From positions 186,001-250,000 of the forward strand of contig DASQAT010000035.1 in assembly GCA_035635555.1 (NCBI GenBank): DNA of 64,000 bases, in the 5' to 3' direction. Source of the stretch: Candidatus Dormiibacterota bacterium. GTDB taxonomy: Bacteria; Acidobacteriota; Polarisedimenticolia; Gp22-AA2. A program made the translations under genes and the position numbers. Positions 1 through 12,945 of the stretch are shown one piece after another. The notes under the pieces are model-generated. The model saw nothing but the letters and a program-made list of their open reading frames with translations. It had not been told where the DNA came from and searched no databases. The stretch's first letter is position 1. Every line of letters starts with the position of its first letter.

Positions 1-728
1 TTGTCGAGGGAGAAGTCGCGCGACAGGTCGCGCAGAACGCGTCCCTTGGCGCTCACCACGCCGACGGTCACGGTGTGGTCGTAGTTGAGCGGGTTGCCCA
101 CCGCCATCACCCAGTCGCCGACCCGCATCGTCTCCGAATCGCCGAGGGACAGGTACGGCAGCTTCTTGTCGCTCTTGATCTTGATCAGGGCGATGTCGGT
201 CGAGGGGTCGGTGCCCACCACGTCGGCCATGTAGTCGCGGCGGTCGCCGGTGAGGTTGACCTTGATCTTGGAGGCGTCCTCGACCACGTGATAGTTGGTC
301 AGGATGTATCCGTCATCGCTGATCAGGAAGCCCGACCCGCCGCTGACCTCGATACGGGGTTCCTCCTGCTGCTCGGGCGAGAAGCGGCGTCGCTGCTCGG
401 GCCCGAAGAAGAACTCGAACGGATCGCCGTGGAAGGGAGCCCGACCACCGCGCCCCTTCGATTTCACCGTCTCGGTCGAAGTGATGCTGACCACCGCCGG
501 GTTGACCCTGTCGGCGATGTCGGCGAACGAGACCGGCGCGCCGATGGGGGCCCCGTGACCGGCGGCCAGCTGGGCCCGGGCCGCGGCATGCAGGGGCCGA
601 TCGTCCGCCGTCTCCCCGGCGGCGTGTCCCGGAGTGGTGAGGTGGAGGCCGCCGGCCACCACCATGCCGAAAATCATCGAGGCCGCCGCTATCAATGCAA
701 GCGTGACCGGTTGACCACTTCTTTTCAT
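1..728 (-). CDS. DegP/HtrA-type periplasmic serine protease, N-terminal part (truncated by window edge)
   Basis: About 242 residues of a trypsin-like Do/HtrA protease. The N-terminus (MKRSG, then a hydrophobic stretch at about residues 8-27) is a signal peptide or membrane anchor, so the protein acts in the periplasm. The protease domain contains GSGFLIS, the catalytic His in TNYHVVEDA (about H147) and the catalytic Asp in STDIALIKI (about D178). The GNSGG serine and the PDZ domains would lie beyond base 1. A Phe/Gly-rich segment before the domain (FEFFFGPEQ) is typical of DegP proteins. Three in-frame ATGs occur (737, 734, 728). The one at 728 is chosen because AAGGAG lies 9 nt before it. 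A good sigma-70 promoter at 754-782 suggests independent transcription from the response regulator upstream. Family assignment is firm; the paralogue (DegP, DegQ or MucD) cannot be decided. Confidence 0.93.
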   Translation of the reverse strand, partial: MKRSGQPVTLALIAAASMIFGMVVAGGLHLTTPGHAAGETADDRPLHAAARAQLAAGHGAPIGAPVSFADIADRVNPAVVSITSTETVKSKGRGGRAPFHGDPFEFFFGPEQRRRFSPEQQEEPRIEVSGGSGFLISDDGYILTNYHVVEDASKIKVNLTGDRRDYMADVVGTDPSTDIALIKIKSDKKLPYLSLGDSETMRVGDWVMAVGNPLNYDHTVTVGVVSAKGRVLRDLSRDFSLD

Positions 729-753
729 GGACATCATCTCCTTGAGGAAAGTC

Positions 754-782
754 AGTATAGGCCCGCCCCGATCCTCCGTCAA
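754..782 (-). promoter_or_regulatory. sigma-70 promoter for the htrA-like gene
   Basis: On the minus strand, TTGACG (777-782) is followed by a 17-nt spacer and TATACT (754-759). Each hexamer matches consensus at 5 of 6 positions. The predicted transcription start is around 747, giving a leader of about 20 nt that carries AAGGAG before the ATG at 728. Confidence 0.75.
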
Positions 783-814
783 GGACGCGGGAAAAGGCTG
801 TAAGTCCTGCCTCA

Positions 815-1252
815 TCAACGCGGGATCAGCGGGTCCACCGGGCGCGGGCAGGCCGCCCCGGAAAGGGCGGCGCGCACGGAAGCCAGAAGGTGCGCGGTGT
901 CGATCGGCTTCTCGATGACCTCCACGACGCCGAGCCGGGCCGCCTCGACCCTGAGCTCGTGGCTCAGAAGCGCGCTGATCAGGATGACGGCCGGCACACC
1001 GCCGGTCGTGCCCTGCGTACCGAGGGCCGCGGCCACACGCCGCCTCAAGCCGGCCAGAAGAGCGAGCCCGCTGGTGTGCGGCATGCGCTGATCGAGGATG
1101 AGAAGATCGATTTCCTGGAGGCTTTCAGGATCGGTCATCACCTTCTCGGAGTCCTCCGACAGGAGGACACGGTGCCCCAGCCTTCGGAGCAGCCGTCCGT
1201 ACGACTGCAGGACGGCCGGATCGTCGTCCACAACGAGAATCGTCTTGGTCAT
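815..1252 (-). CDS. single-domain response regulator (CheY-like receiver)
   Basis: 145 residues containing only a receiver domain. The acidic pocket is at D9-D11 (VVDDD), the phospho-acceptor Asp at D54 (LILDQRMP) and the conserved Lys at K115 (VIEKP). There is no output domain, so it probably works by phosphate relay or protein contact. It starts at ATG 1252, immediately downstream of a consensus sigma-54 promoter (1270-1285). The upstream neighbour is a sigma-54 activator. The C-terminal tail after the receiver is short and Pro/Arg-rich. The partner and pathway cannot be read from sequence. Control by the adjacent NtrC-type protein is an inference from the promoter. Confidence 0.92.
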   Translation of the reverse strand: MTKTILVVDDDPAVLQSYGRLLRRLGHRVLLSEDSEKVMTDPESLQEIDLLILDQRMPHTSGLALLAGLRRRVAAALGTQGTTGGVPAVILISALLSHELRVEAARLGVVEVIEKPIDTAHLLASVRAALSGAACPRPVDPLIPR

Positions 1253-1269
1253 GACATCCGGGATCGGAC

Positions 1270-1285
1270 AGCAAGCGGTGTGCCA
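1270..1285 (-). promoter_or_regulatory. sigma-54 (-24/-12) promoter of the response regulator gene
   Basis: The minus strand reads TGGCAC-ACCGC-TTGCT, a full match to the sigma-54 consensus TGGCAC-N5-TTGCW with correct spacing. The -24 GG and -12 GC are both present. The predicted start is near 1259-1260, just ahead of the ATG at 1252. The gene upstream on the same strand encodes a sigma-54 enhancer-binding protein, which strengthens the call. Confidence 0.85.
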
Positions 1286-1288
1286 TGG

Positions 1289-1324
1289 AAAAGTGGGAGC
1301 GGGTGGGCAGCCCGCCTGCCCACT
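1289..1324 (-). terminator. intrinsic terminator after the NtrC-type gene
   Basis: On the minus strand AGTGGG, a CA bulge and GGCGGG pair with CCCGCT and CCCACT around a 7-nt loop, and TTTT follows directly. This gives about 12 bp of stem with one G-U pair. It lies about 100 nt after the activator stop codon and abuts the sigma-54 promoter. A competing hairpin of 8 perfect pairs (GTGGGCAG/CTGCCCAC, 1303-1323) uses the same bases, so the two structures exclude each other. Confidence 0.6.
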
Positions 1325-1428
1325 AACATCTTGCGGCCGGGATGGTTAGGTCCGGAAGCCTCGGGGCGACGCGTGCGCTCCCCGGGTCGAGGCGTGGTGA
1401 TTGTGGCGCGCCAATTTGACGCCCGCGT

Positions 1429-2837
1429 TCATTCGTCCGCCTGGGGCTGCCCGTCCCCTGTCCCCGGGGACTGCTCGTACTCCCTGAGCTTCCGTTGCAG
1501 GGTCCTGAGGCCGATGCCGAGGATCTCCGCCGCGCGGGTTCGATTGCCGCCCGTCTGCTGCAGGGTGCGCAGAATCGCATCCTTCTCGATGTCCTCCATG
1601 CGGCGGGACGAGCCCGCCGGAGGAAGGACGGGGGCGGCGGGGAGGGGGAGACGCGAACGGTAGTGCTCCGGCATATGGTCGAGCGTGAGAACGCGGATCG
1701 AGGCGTCGGCGAGGACCACGAGGCTCTCCATCAGGTTCCGCAGCTCGCGCACGTTCCCTTCCCAGCGCGCCTCGGTCATCGCCTCGAGGACCTCGGGCGA
1801 GAGCTGCAGCAGCGGACGGTCGTTCTCGTTCTTGAACATCTCGAAGAAGCGGTGCGCCAGCAGGGGGATGTCCTCGCGACGCTCGCGCAGGGGCGGCACG
1901 GCGATGGTCACGACCTTCAGCCGGTAATACAGATCGCTGCGGAATGCTCCGGCCGCCACCTTGGCCTCCAGATCGGAGTTCGTCGCGGCGATGATCCGCA
2001 CGTCCACGGTGATCGTCTCGGTGCCGCCGACGCGCATGAAGGAGCGGTCCTCCAGGACGCGCAGCAGCTTGGCCTGCAGCGGCACCGGCATCTCTCCGAT
2101 CTCGTCGAGGAACAGGGTCCCCCGGTCGGCCAGCTCGAACTTCCCCTGCTTGCGCTGCACGGCCCCCGTGAACGCGCCGCGCTCGTGGCCGAACAGCTCG
2201 CTCTCCAGGATTTCGCCCGGGATGGCGGCGCAGTTGATCGGCAGGAAGCGGGACTCCTTGCGGGGCGAATTCTGGTGCAGGGCGTTTGCAATCAGCTCCT
2301 TGCCGGTGCCGCTCTCGCCGACGATCAGGACGCTCGAGCGCGTCGGCGCCACGAGCGCGAGCTGGTGCAGCACCTGCTGCATCGACTTCGAGGCCCCGAC
2401 GATCGTCCCGAACGAGAACTTCTCCTCCAGCCTCTCCCTGAGCTGTCTCACCTCCTGGGCCAGCCGGCGCTTCTCGACGGCGGCCGCGACGCGCTTGCGC
2501 AGCTCGACCAGGTTCACCGGCTTCTGAAGATAATCGTCCGCCCCCTGCTTCATGGCATCGACGGCGGACTCGACGGAGCCGAAGCCGGTGATCACGAGCA
2601 CCGCCAGGCCGGGATCGCTCGACTTGGCCAGCTTGAGGACCTCCAGACCGTCGATGCCCGGCATGCGCAGATCGGTCACCAGGAGATCGGTGCCGCTCCC
2701 CTTCAGGTAGTCGAGCCCCTGCGAGCCGCTCGCGAACGAGACGACGCTGTAGCCGTCCTTGCGCAGGGCCATCTCGATGCCCCGCCGGTTCCCTTCGTCG
2801 TCGTCGATGACGACGATCTGCCCCTTCGACTCGGCCA

Positions 2838-2838
<1 letters not shown>
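1429..2838 (-). CDS. NtrC-family sigma-54-dependent response regulator
   Basis: 469 residues with the standard three-part layout. The receiver (about 5-120) has acidic residues D12-D14, phospho-acceptor D56 and K106. The AAA+ sigma-54 interaction domain (about 145-375) has Walker A GESGTGKE near 174, GAFTGA at 221-226 that contacts sigma-54, and Walker B LFLDE near 242. A Fis-type helix-turn-helix (NRTRAAEILGIGLRTLQRKL) lies near the C-terminus. The start at 2838 overlaps the ligA stop as TGATG, so translation is probably coupled. The protein is expected to bind an enhancer and drive sigma-54 transcription when phosphorylated, most likely by the kinase encoded two genes upstream. A likely local target is the sigma-54 promoter at 1270-1285. 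Confidence 0.95.
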
Positions 2839-6497
<3,659 letters not shown>

Positions 6498-6578
6498 TCA
6501 CCAGAAGAATTGTGCCGCGGCACATGCGGGTGTCTTTTCGCGTCGGCGTCCGGGCGAGCGTGAGAGCGTGAGGTCGAG

Positions 6579-8414
6579 ATGATCGGGTATCCGGACGTCC
6601 GGTTGCGTCGCCGCCTCCTCCACCTCCTCCCCTGCCTCCTCGCCACCGCGGGACTGCTGTCTTCGTCCGCGCGCGGCGAAGAGAAGAAGGGGGCCTGGGA
6701 AGCGGGGTTTCTCTTCGGGAACAACTTCTTCACCAACGAGCAGCGTATCGCGAATGCGGACGAGTACGGCATCCGCATCGGCTGGTACTGGAAGCCGTCC
6801 TACGAATGGGAGTTCCAGTACCGCACGACCTCCGACGCCAAGGTGCAGGAATCGAGCAGCACGCTCATCAAATCGGACGTGGTCTTCTTCGCCAATCCGG
6901 ATCGCACCTTTTCGACCGACTCCTACGCCTTCCGCTTCCTGATCAATCCGCGCAACGAAAGGCGCCGCCTCAAGCCGTACGCCGTTTTCGGCTACAGCCT
7001 CCTGCGGTACGCCCCCAGCCCGACGCTGCAGCATAGTGAAGAGGGGCAGATCAGAGGCCGGCCGGTCATCCTGGGCGGCGGCATCCGCATGCGTCTGATG
7101 CCGCACATGGCGTTCAGGGGGGAGTACACGACCGAGTACGAGCCGACCCACATCTACCACAACGAGCACCTGGACCTCGGGCTGACCTGGGTCTGGGGCG
7201 GCGGCGGCGGCGCCGGCGGATCGGCCGACAGCGACGGCGACGGCGTGCTCGACCTCAACGACCGCTGCCCCGATACGCCCAAGGGAGCCCGGGTCAACCG
7301 GCAGGGCTGCCCGTGGGACACGGACCAGGACGGCGTCCTGGAAGGGCTCGATCAGTGCCCCGACACGCCGCGCGCCTGGCCCGTGGACGAGGTCGGCTGC
7401 CCGCTGGACACCGACAAGGACGCCGTCCCGGACGGGATGGACAAGTGCCCCGACACGCCGAAAGGAGCCATCGTCAACGAGCAGGGCTGCCCGAGCGACA
7501 GCGACGGCGACGGCATCCCGGACGGCATCGACAAGTGCCCGGACACTCCGAAGGGAGCCATCGTCGACCCGATGGACAGCCCGACCGCGGGCTGCCCGCA
7601 CGACACGGACAACGACGGCGTGTTCGACGGAGTCGACACCTGCCCGCTCACCCCCGCGGGGGCCATCGTCGACGAGAAAGGCTGCCCGCACGACTCCGAC
7701 GGCGACCGGGTGCTCGACGGCCTCGACCAGTGCCCCGATACGCCGAAGGGACAGAAGATCGACAAGGAAGGGTGCCCGCGCGTCCGCCTGGACAAGCCGG
7801 AGCCTCAAATCCTGCCGAACGTCAAGTTCGTCCAGGGGATCGAGCTGTGGCCCGGGACCGACGCCTGGCTGCAGCTCCTGGTCGACGCGCTCACCTACTG
7901 GAGCGACGTCAACGTCGAGATCGGTGTCTACACCGACAGCAAGGGAAGCGCCGCGGCGAACAGGCAGATCGCCCAGCGTCGCGCCGAGGTGATCAGGGAG
8001 TGGCTGGTCCAGCACGGGATCGACAAGAGCCGCATCTCGATCAAGGGATACGGAGCCGTCAACTTCGTCGCGGACAACGACACCGAGGAAGGGCGCGAGA
8101 AGAACCGGCGGGTCGAGGTCAAGCGCACCTCCGGCGACCTCCGCAAGCATCCGAAGCCGGTTCCCGAGGAGGCCGCTCCACCGGCCGCGCCCGAGCCGGC
8201 CCAGCCGTCTCCTGAGCCCGCGCCGGAGCAGCCCGCTCCCGCTCCGCCGGCCACAACACCTCCCGCGGCCGCACCACCGGCGCCCGAGGCGACCCCGGCC
8301 CCCGCGCCTCCGGGACCGGAGCCGACGCCCACGCCGGCGCCCGAGCCGACCCCGAGTCCCGCACCGACCCCGGCGCCGCCGGTGCCGGCCCCCTCCCCCA
8401 CGCCGGGACCCTGA
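6579..8414 (+). CDS. OmpA-family outer-membrane protein with thrombospondin type-3 repeats and proline-rich tail
   Basis: 611 residues. A signal peptide covers about 1-32. An aromatic-rich segment at 38-200 (alternating strands such as EFQYRTTSD) looks like an outer-membrane beta-barrel. Six calcium-binding TSP3 repeats follow (pattern D-x-D-x-DG..D.CPDTP, about 211-402). An OmpA-like peptidoglycan-binding domain (about 430-535) ends in NDTEEGREKNRRVEV, which carries the conserved Asp and Arg. The last 70 residues are almost entirely Pro/Ala/Glu (PAPEP-type repeats). OmpA domains usually end the protein, so a long proline-rich tail is unusual. The likely role is to tether the outer membrane to peptidoglycan. 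It is transcribed divergently from the kinase operon. Confidence 0.92.
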   Translation: MIGYPDVRLRRRLLHLLPCLLATAGLLSSSARGEEKKGAWEAGFLFGNNFFTNEQRIANADEYGIRIGWYWKPSYEWEFQYRTTSDAKVQESSSTLIKSDVVFFANPDRTFSTDSYAFRFLINPRNERRRLKPYAVFGYSLLRYAPSPTLQHSEEGQIRGRPVILGGGIRMRLMPHMAFRGEYTTEYEPTHIYHNEHLDLGLTWVWGGGGGAGGSADSDGDGVLDLNDRCPDTPKGARVNRQGCPWDTDQDGVLEGLDQCPDTPRAWPVDEVGCPLDTDKDAVPDGMDKCPDTPKGAIVNEQGCPSDSDGDGIPDGIDKCPDTPKGAIVDPMDSPTAGCPHDTDNDGVFDGVDTCPLTPAGAIVDEKGCPHDSDGDRVLDGLDQCPDTPKGQKIDKEGCPRVRLDKPEPQILPNVKFVQGIELWPGTDAWLQLLVDALTYWSDVNVEIGVYTDSKGSAAANRQIAQRRAEVIREWLVQHGIDKSRISIKGYGAVNFVADNDTEEGREKNRRVEVKRTSGDLRKHPKPVPEEAAPPAAPEPAQPSPEPAPEQPAPAPPATTPPAAAPPAPEATPAPAPPGPEPTPTPAPEPTPSPAPTPAPPVPAPSPTPGP

Positions 8415-8441
8415 GGCCGCGCCTCAGGCACCGGCGGCTCC

Positions 8442-8460
8442 AGCGGGTCCCGCTTCTCTT
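8442..8460 (+). terminator. weak possible terminator between convergent genes
   Basis: AGCGG and CCGCT form a 5-bp stem with a 3-nt loop, followed by TCTCTT. It lies in the 45-bp gap between the OmpA gene and the M16 peptidase gene. The stem is short and the T-run interrupted, so the call is weak. Confidence 0.3.
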
Positions 8461-11099
8461 CAGGGATTGACGATCTCGCCGCGCAGGACGCCCATGGCGC
8501 AGTGGTCGGGATCGAGGTAGCGCCAGATCGCGTCGTGCACGTCGTCAAAGCCGACCGAGGCGATGCGCTCGGGATAGACCTGCACGGCCTCCATACCGAT
8601 GCCGCGCACCTCGGCGTCGGTGAAGCGGTAGGCGCGCGGGGCGTTTCCCTGCAGGGCGATGGCGTGGCTGCCGCGCACATAACGCGCCGCCCTCTCGACC
8701 TCCTCCCCGCGCGGACCCTCGTGACGCAGCCGTGCGATCTCCTGGAACAGGACGCGACGCGCCTCCGTCTCGTCCGCCGGCGACGTCGCGAGGTAGACGG
8801 TGAAGGCGCCGCCCGCGACCTTGTGGTAGTTGAAGGCGTGCACGGCGTACGCCAGTCCCCGCTTGCCGCGCACTTCCTCGAAGAACCGCCCGCCCAGACC
8901 CGAGGTCACCGCCTGGACGATGTCGAGCGAGAAGCGCTCGGGGGTCTGCAGCCCTGGCGTGGGGAAGCCGATCACCTGCGCGGTCTGCTGCCGCCGTCTC
9001 GACTCGACCACCTCCGACGCTCCCCACGCGACGAGCTGTCCCGGATCTTTCTCGCCATGCCCCTCCTGCACCCAGTCCACGATCGAGGACCCGACCATGT
9101 CGATCGCCTCCTGCTCCTCCAGGTCCCCGACGACTGCGACGACCATGGTCGCCGGCCGCACCATCGCCCTGTGCCAGCGCACCAGGTTCTCGCGCTTCAT
9201 CGACTGCACCGGCACCATGAGACCGAACGAGGGCAGCGCGTACGGATGGCTGCCGAAGGCCGCCTGACGGAAGAGCTGGAAGGTGAACGGCAGCGACTGA
9301 TCCTTGATGCTCTCCTGCGCGGCGAGCTGCAGGCTCCTCTCCTTGTCGATCTCCTCGTGGCGGAAGGCCGGGTGGCGGACGAGGTCCATCAGGATGTCGA
9401 AGCCCCGGCGGGCGTGCTTCGACAGGATGCTCAGGGCGAAGCCGAAATAGTCCTCATCGATCAGCCTTTCGATCGACGACCCGAGCCCCTCGATCTGGAG
9501 CGCCACCTGGCGCGCGTCGCGGGTCGCGCTCCCCTTGATCATCGTCGCCTGCATGAGCCGCGTGATCCCGGAGTTCTCGCGCCCCTCGCCCGATCGGCCG
9601 CCGCGGAAGGCGACGCACATCGTCACGAGCGGCAGCTCGCGGCGCGATTCGTGCAGCACGACCGGGCCCGAGTCGAATCGGTGGCGCGACACGCCCTGGC
9701 TCTCCCCGACGCGCGTGACGCGCGGCGTGGTCGGGCGGGGCGGCATGAGGGCCACGCGGGCCGCGGCGGACTCGGCGGGCGCCGGCGCCGGGGCGATCCG
9801 CTTCAGCTCCAGCTCGAGCTCCGCCGGGTCCGGCGCCGGGAGGCGCGCCTCCGCGGCCTCGGGGACGTACTCGAGGAGCGTCATGTTCTCGAGCGACAGG
9901 TGGGCGCGCGCCACGCGCAGCACGTCGGCCCCGGTCACCAGGCGCAGCTTCTCGACCAGCTCGTCCGCCAGGTGAAAGTCGCCGAGCGCCTCGTAGTAGG
10001 CGAGGATCGACGACTGGCCCAGGACCTCCGAGCGACTCTGGTGATAGCGATACTCGATGGCGCTCCGGGCCCGCTCCATCTCGGCGGCCGTCGGGGGCTC
10101 GCGGCGCAGACGCTCGACCTCGCCCTGGATGGCCCGCGCGGCCGCCAGAGCGCTCCTGGGCTCGCCCTCGGACATCACGGTCAGGATGCCGATGTCCCGG
10201 AACGAGTCGAGCGAGGCGCCGATCGAATCCACCAGACCGGCCTTCTCCTTCACCGACTGGTACAGGCGCGACGCCTGGCCGCTGCCCAGAACGTACGCCA
10301 GGATGCGCAGCGCCGGGTCGTCGTCGGTCAGGACCGCGGGCGTGTGGTATCCGACCACGATGTACGATCGTTTGATGTCCCCTTTGATCCGACGGTACTT
10401 GAAGCCCGTCTGCGCCGGCTCCGCGGGCGATCCGAGCGGGGCGCCCGGCTGCGCCGTCATGCCGCCGAGGTAGAGGTGCGCGGCCTCGATGACGTCGGCC
10501 GCCTTCACGTCCCCCACCACCGAGAGGATGACGCGCTCCGGGACGTAGTGGGTCCGGAAATAGGCCAGAAGGTCGTCCCGGGTGATCGCCCGGAGGGCCT
10601 GCTCCTCGCCGATGCGCCAGCGTCTGATGCGGTGCGTGTCGAACGCCTCGCGGAACATGATCTCGAGGGCGTAGGCGCCCGGCGTGTCCATCTTGCGTCT
10701 CCCCTCCTGCAGGACCGCCTCCAGCTCGCGCTTCAGCTCCCCGGGATCGAACAGGGGGTGCATCAGGGCGTCCGCTTCGATCTCGAGCCCCTTGCGGAGA
10801 TTCTCGGACGGCAGCACGACGTAGTAGTTGGTGGAGTCGTAGTAGGTGCCGGCGTTCAGCTCGCCGCCCAGCGACTTGATCTCGGTGGCGATCTGGTCCG
10901 GGCGCGGCCGGTCGGGCGTTCCCTTGAAGAACATGTGCTCGATGACGTGCGAGATGCCGACCTCCCTGTCCTCCTCGTCGAAATAGCCGGCGCGCACCCA
11001 GAGGTTGATCGCCACGACCGGCGACGAATGGTCCTCGCCGATCAACACGGTCACGCCGTTCGGGAGCACGTCCTTCTGAGTCGGGATTCTCGGTGTCAC
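8460..11099 (-). CDS. M16-family zinc metallopeptidase (fused two-unit, pitrilysin/PqqL type)
   Basis: 879 residues made of two tandem M16 units. The first unit carries the inverted zinc motif HVIEH (H51, E54, H55) and the downstream Glu in AVLQEGRRK. The second unit (from about 470) keeps the fold pattern but has no HxxEH, as usual for the inactive half that closes the chamber. There is no clear signal peptide, so cytoplasmic location is more likely, though M16 homologues are often periplasmic. The start is GTG 11099 with GAGGTG about 5 nt upstream. The upstream lipoprotein gene on the same strand is 106 nt away. The role is degradation or processing of peptides; the substrate is unknown. 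Confidence 0.93.
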   Translation of the reverse strand: MTPRIPTQKDVLPNGVTVLIGEDHSSPVVAINLWVRAGYFDEEDREVGISHVIEHMFFKGTPDRPRPDQIATEIKSLGGELNAGTYYDSTNYYVVLPSENLRKGLEIEADALMHPLFDPGELKRELEAVLQEGRRKMDTPGAYALEIMFREAFDTHRIRRWRIGEEQALRAITRDDLLAYFRTHYVPERVILSVVGDVKAADVIEAAHLYLGGMTAQPGAPLGSPAEPAQTGFKYRRIKGDIKRSYIVVGYHTPAVLTDDDPALRILAYVLGSGQASRLYQSVKEKAGLVDSIGASLDSFRDIGILTVMSEGEPRSALAAARAIQGEVERLRREPPTAAEMERARSAIEYRYHQSRSEVLGQSSILAYYEALGDFHLADELVEKLRLVTGADVLRVARAHLSLENMTLLEYVPEAAEARLPAPDPAELELELKRIAPAPAPAESAAARVALMPPRPTTPRVTRVGESQGVSRHRFDSGPVVLHESRRELPLVTMCVAFRGGRSGEGRENSGITRLMQATMIKGSATRDARQVALQIEGLGSSIERLIDEDYFGFALSILSKHARRGFDILMDLVRHPAFRHEEIDKERSLQLAAQESIKDQSLPFTFQLFRQAAFGSHPYALPSFGLMVPVQSMKRENLVRWHRAMVRPATMVVAVVGDLEEQEAIDMVGSSIVDWVQEGHGEKDPGQLVAWGASEVVESRRRQQTAQVIGFPTPGLQTPERFSLDIVQAVTSGLGGRFFEEVRGKRGLAYAVHAFNYHKVAGGAFTVYLATSPADETEARRVLFQEIARLRHEGPRGEEVERAARYVRGSHAIALQGNAPRAYRFTDAEVRGIGMEAVQVYPERIASVGFDDVHDAIWRYLDPDHCAMGVLRGEIVNP

Positions 11100-11205
11100 C
11101 CTGTCACCTCGCGGTCATCGTCAGCCGGCGCCCAGCCAGCGCCGAATCGCGTGTCACCCTCTTCGGTAAGATACGTCCCCGTCTTCGAAGATGCACATCG
11201 ACGGC

Positions 11206-11844
11206 TCAGGGAGTCTTCGTCGGCTGACCGGGGGCGGGGGAAGGCCGACCCGCCGGGGACGGCGCAGCCTGCGGGGCCGCCCCTTGCGGTCGGGGGGGCT
11301 CGCTGCCCGCGGGGGGCCCGGGCTTCTCCTGGCCGGCCAGCGCGGGCGGCACGGGAGAGTAATGCGCATGGATCAGCCGCCACTGGCCCCCCTCTTTCCG
11401 ATAGATCGCCGTCGCCTGGCCGCGATCCTCGAGCGCGTACGACCCGAGACGTCCGGTCATCGACCAGTCGTACGTCGCGTAGCCGAGCGACCCCTGCGCC
11501 TCGGTCCGGACCGCGTCGACGGTCAGCCGAATCTCCGTCACCTTGTCGAAGAAGTCCTTCCACAGACGGCCGATCTGATCCCATCCCTGGAACCGGCCCG
11601 GAGGCGGCACGTCGAACATCAGGATGTTTTTGTCCTTCGACCAGATCTCCGACAGGGCGCGCAGGTCCTTGCCGTTGATGGCCGCGACCTCCCGGTTCAC
11701 GAGGGAACGGATCGCGTCGGCGTCGGCCCGGCCATCGCCGCAGCCCAGGAGCGCGGCCGCTCCGAGCAACAGGCACGTCGCCAGCGCCGGCGGAACGGAA
11801 CGACCTGCGCGGAGCGGAACGGGGGGTTCGAGGCGGGCGGTCAT
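11206..11844 (-). CDS. putative lipoprotein with SnoaL/NTF2-like (DUF4440-type) domain
   Basis: 212 residues. A hydrophobic N-terminal segment ends in ALLGC, giving a lipobox with lipidated Cys at about residue 35. An NTF2-like cone fold follows (AIRSLVNREVAAINGKDLRALSEIW is the typical first helix; GGQWRLIHAHYS is the typical last strand). The last 50 residues are Pro/Ala/Gly-rich and probably disordered. Such domains occur in enzymes and in ligand-binding proteins; no catalytic residues can be assigned here. It is upstream of the M16 peptidase on the same strand and may be co-transcribed. Confidence 0.8.
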   Translation of the reverse strand: MTARLEPPVPLRAGRSVPPALATCLLLGAAALLGCGDGRADADAIRSLVNREVAAINGKDLRALSEIWSKDKNILMFDVPPPGRFQGWDQIGRLWKDFFDKVTEIRLTVDAVRTEAQGSLGYATYDWSMTGRLGSYALEDRGQATAIYRKEGGQWRLIHAHYSPVPPALAGQEKPGPPAGSEPPRPQGAAPQAAPSPAGRPSPAPGQPTKTP

Positions 11845-11922
11845 TTCGGGGCGGTACTCTAGACCACGCTCCGGACGGAGTCAATCAGCGGAGCCCTGGA
11901 GTAAGATGTCCGCGGGTGCCGC

Positions 11923-12876
11923 ATGATCTTCACCTACTACGACGAACGTCTCGACGCCGTTCCATTCCTGTGCGTGGACGGTGTCGTCGAGAGCGGGCTG
12001 AACGTCAGTCACTGGCCCGGCAACCGCACTCCCCCGCATCTGAAGGCCGACACCTCCACCGAGATGGTGCTGAAGCTGGCGCGCGATCCCGGCCGCGCCT
12101 CCTGGCTCGCGGGCGTGTCGATCGTCACCAACAACCACTTCGACACCGACGGGCTGCTGTCCGTCTTCGCCGCCCTGCGGCCGGAGGAGGCGCTGCGGCA
12201 CGAGAAGGAGCTGATCCAGGCCGCGCGCACCGGCGACTTCGGGGAATGGACCACGCCGGACGCCTTCAAGTTCGACGCCGTGGTCACCGCGTACGACGAT
12301 GAACGGCGCTCGCCGATCGCCTCCGAGATCCGCGGCAGGCCGGAGCACGAGCGCTACCCGATCATCTATGACCGCCTCCTGTCGGCGCTCCCGGAACTCC
12401 TGACCGGCGCCGCCGCCCGCAAGGAGCTGTGGTCCGCCGGCCTCCAGTCCTACATGCGATCGATGATGCGCATCAAGGACGTGGCGCGCGTCCGCGAGCA
12501 CGACGGGGCGCGACTGACGGTCATCGAGACCAGCGAGCCTCTGGATGAAATGGCCCGCTTCAACGTGGCCCGGCATCACCGCGTGCTCACCGCCACCCGC
12601 ACGGCCGACGGCTACGTGTACGAGATGGCGTTCCAGATCTTCTCCTGGTTCGAGACCGTCACGCCGCCGCGCGGCAGCCGGTTCGACCTCACCGACGCAG
12701 GCCGCGAGCTCGATCGCCTCGAGACCGGGGATGGCGGCCGCTGGACATACACGGGTGACGGCTCGCTCGAGTCGCGCCTGTACCGCGCGGCACCGGACGG
12801 GAGCCCGGTGGCGAGCACCCTGCCTCTCGAAACCGTCGAGTCGCACCTCTCCCGAATCTTCGCGCAGCGTCCCTGA
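11923..12876 (+). CDS. conserved hypothetical protein (possibly DUF6687)
   Basis: 317 residues with no signal peptide or membrane segment. The sequence is rich in acidic and aromatic residues (FTYYDERLDAVPFLCVDG near the start). It contains a conserved-looking NNHFDTDGLLSVFAAL stretch near residue 70 and a C-terminal domain with paired Trp/Phe residues. The NNHFDTDG segment resembles metal-binding motifs, but no function can be named. I have a weak memory of a domain of unknown function with this start (DUF6687), which needs a database check. A TAAGAT -10-like hexamer lies at 11902-11907, only 15 nt before the ATG. The next gene, nadE, is separate. Confidence 0.8.
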   Translation: MIFTYYDERLDAVPFLCVDGVVESGLNVSHWPGNRTPPHLKADTSTEMVLKLARDPGRASWLAGVSIVTNNHFDTDGLLSVFAALRPEEALRHEKELIQAARTGDFGEWTTPDAFKFDAVVTAYDDERRSPIASEIRGRPEHERYPIIYDRLLSALPELLTGAAARKELWSAGLQSYMRSMMRIKDVARVREHDGARLTVIETSEPLDEMARFNVARHHRVLTATRTADGYVYEMAFQIFSWFETVTPPRGSRFDLTDAGRELDRLETGDGGRWTYTGDGSLESRLYRAAPDGSPVASTLPLETVESHLSRIFAQRP

Positions 12877-12945
12877 GCCGGTCTGCCCTCTCGCGGTCCC
12901 GTTGATCGTCCGGACGTCTCTTTGCGTCGGCACCTCGAGAGTGGT

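Noticed and set aside
8502-11678. A long open frame on the plus strand, antisense to the M16 peptidase
   Set aside because: It encodes low-complexity Arg/His/Leu-rich sequence without any domain, caused by GC-rich codon bias of the opposite-strand peptidase, whose motifs are clear.
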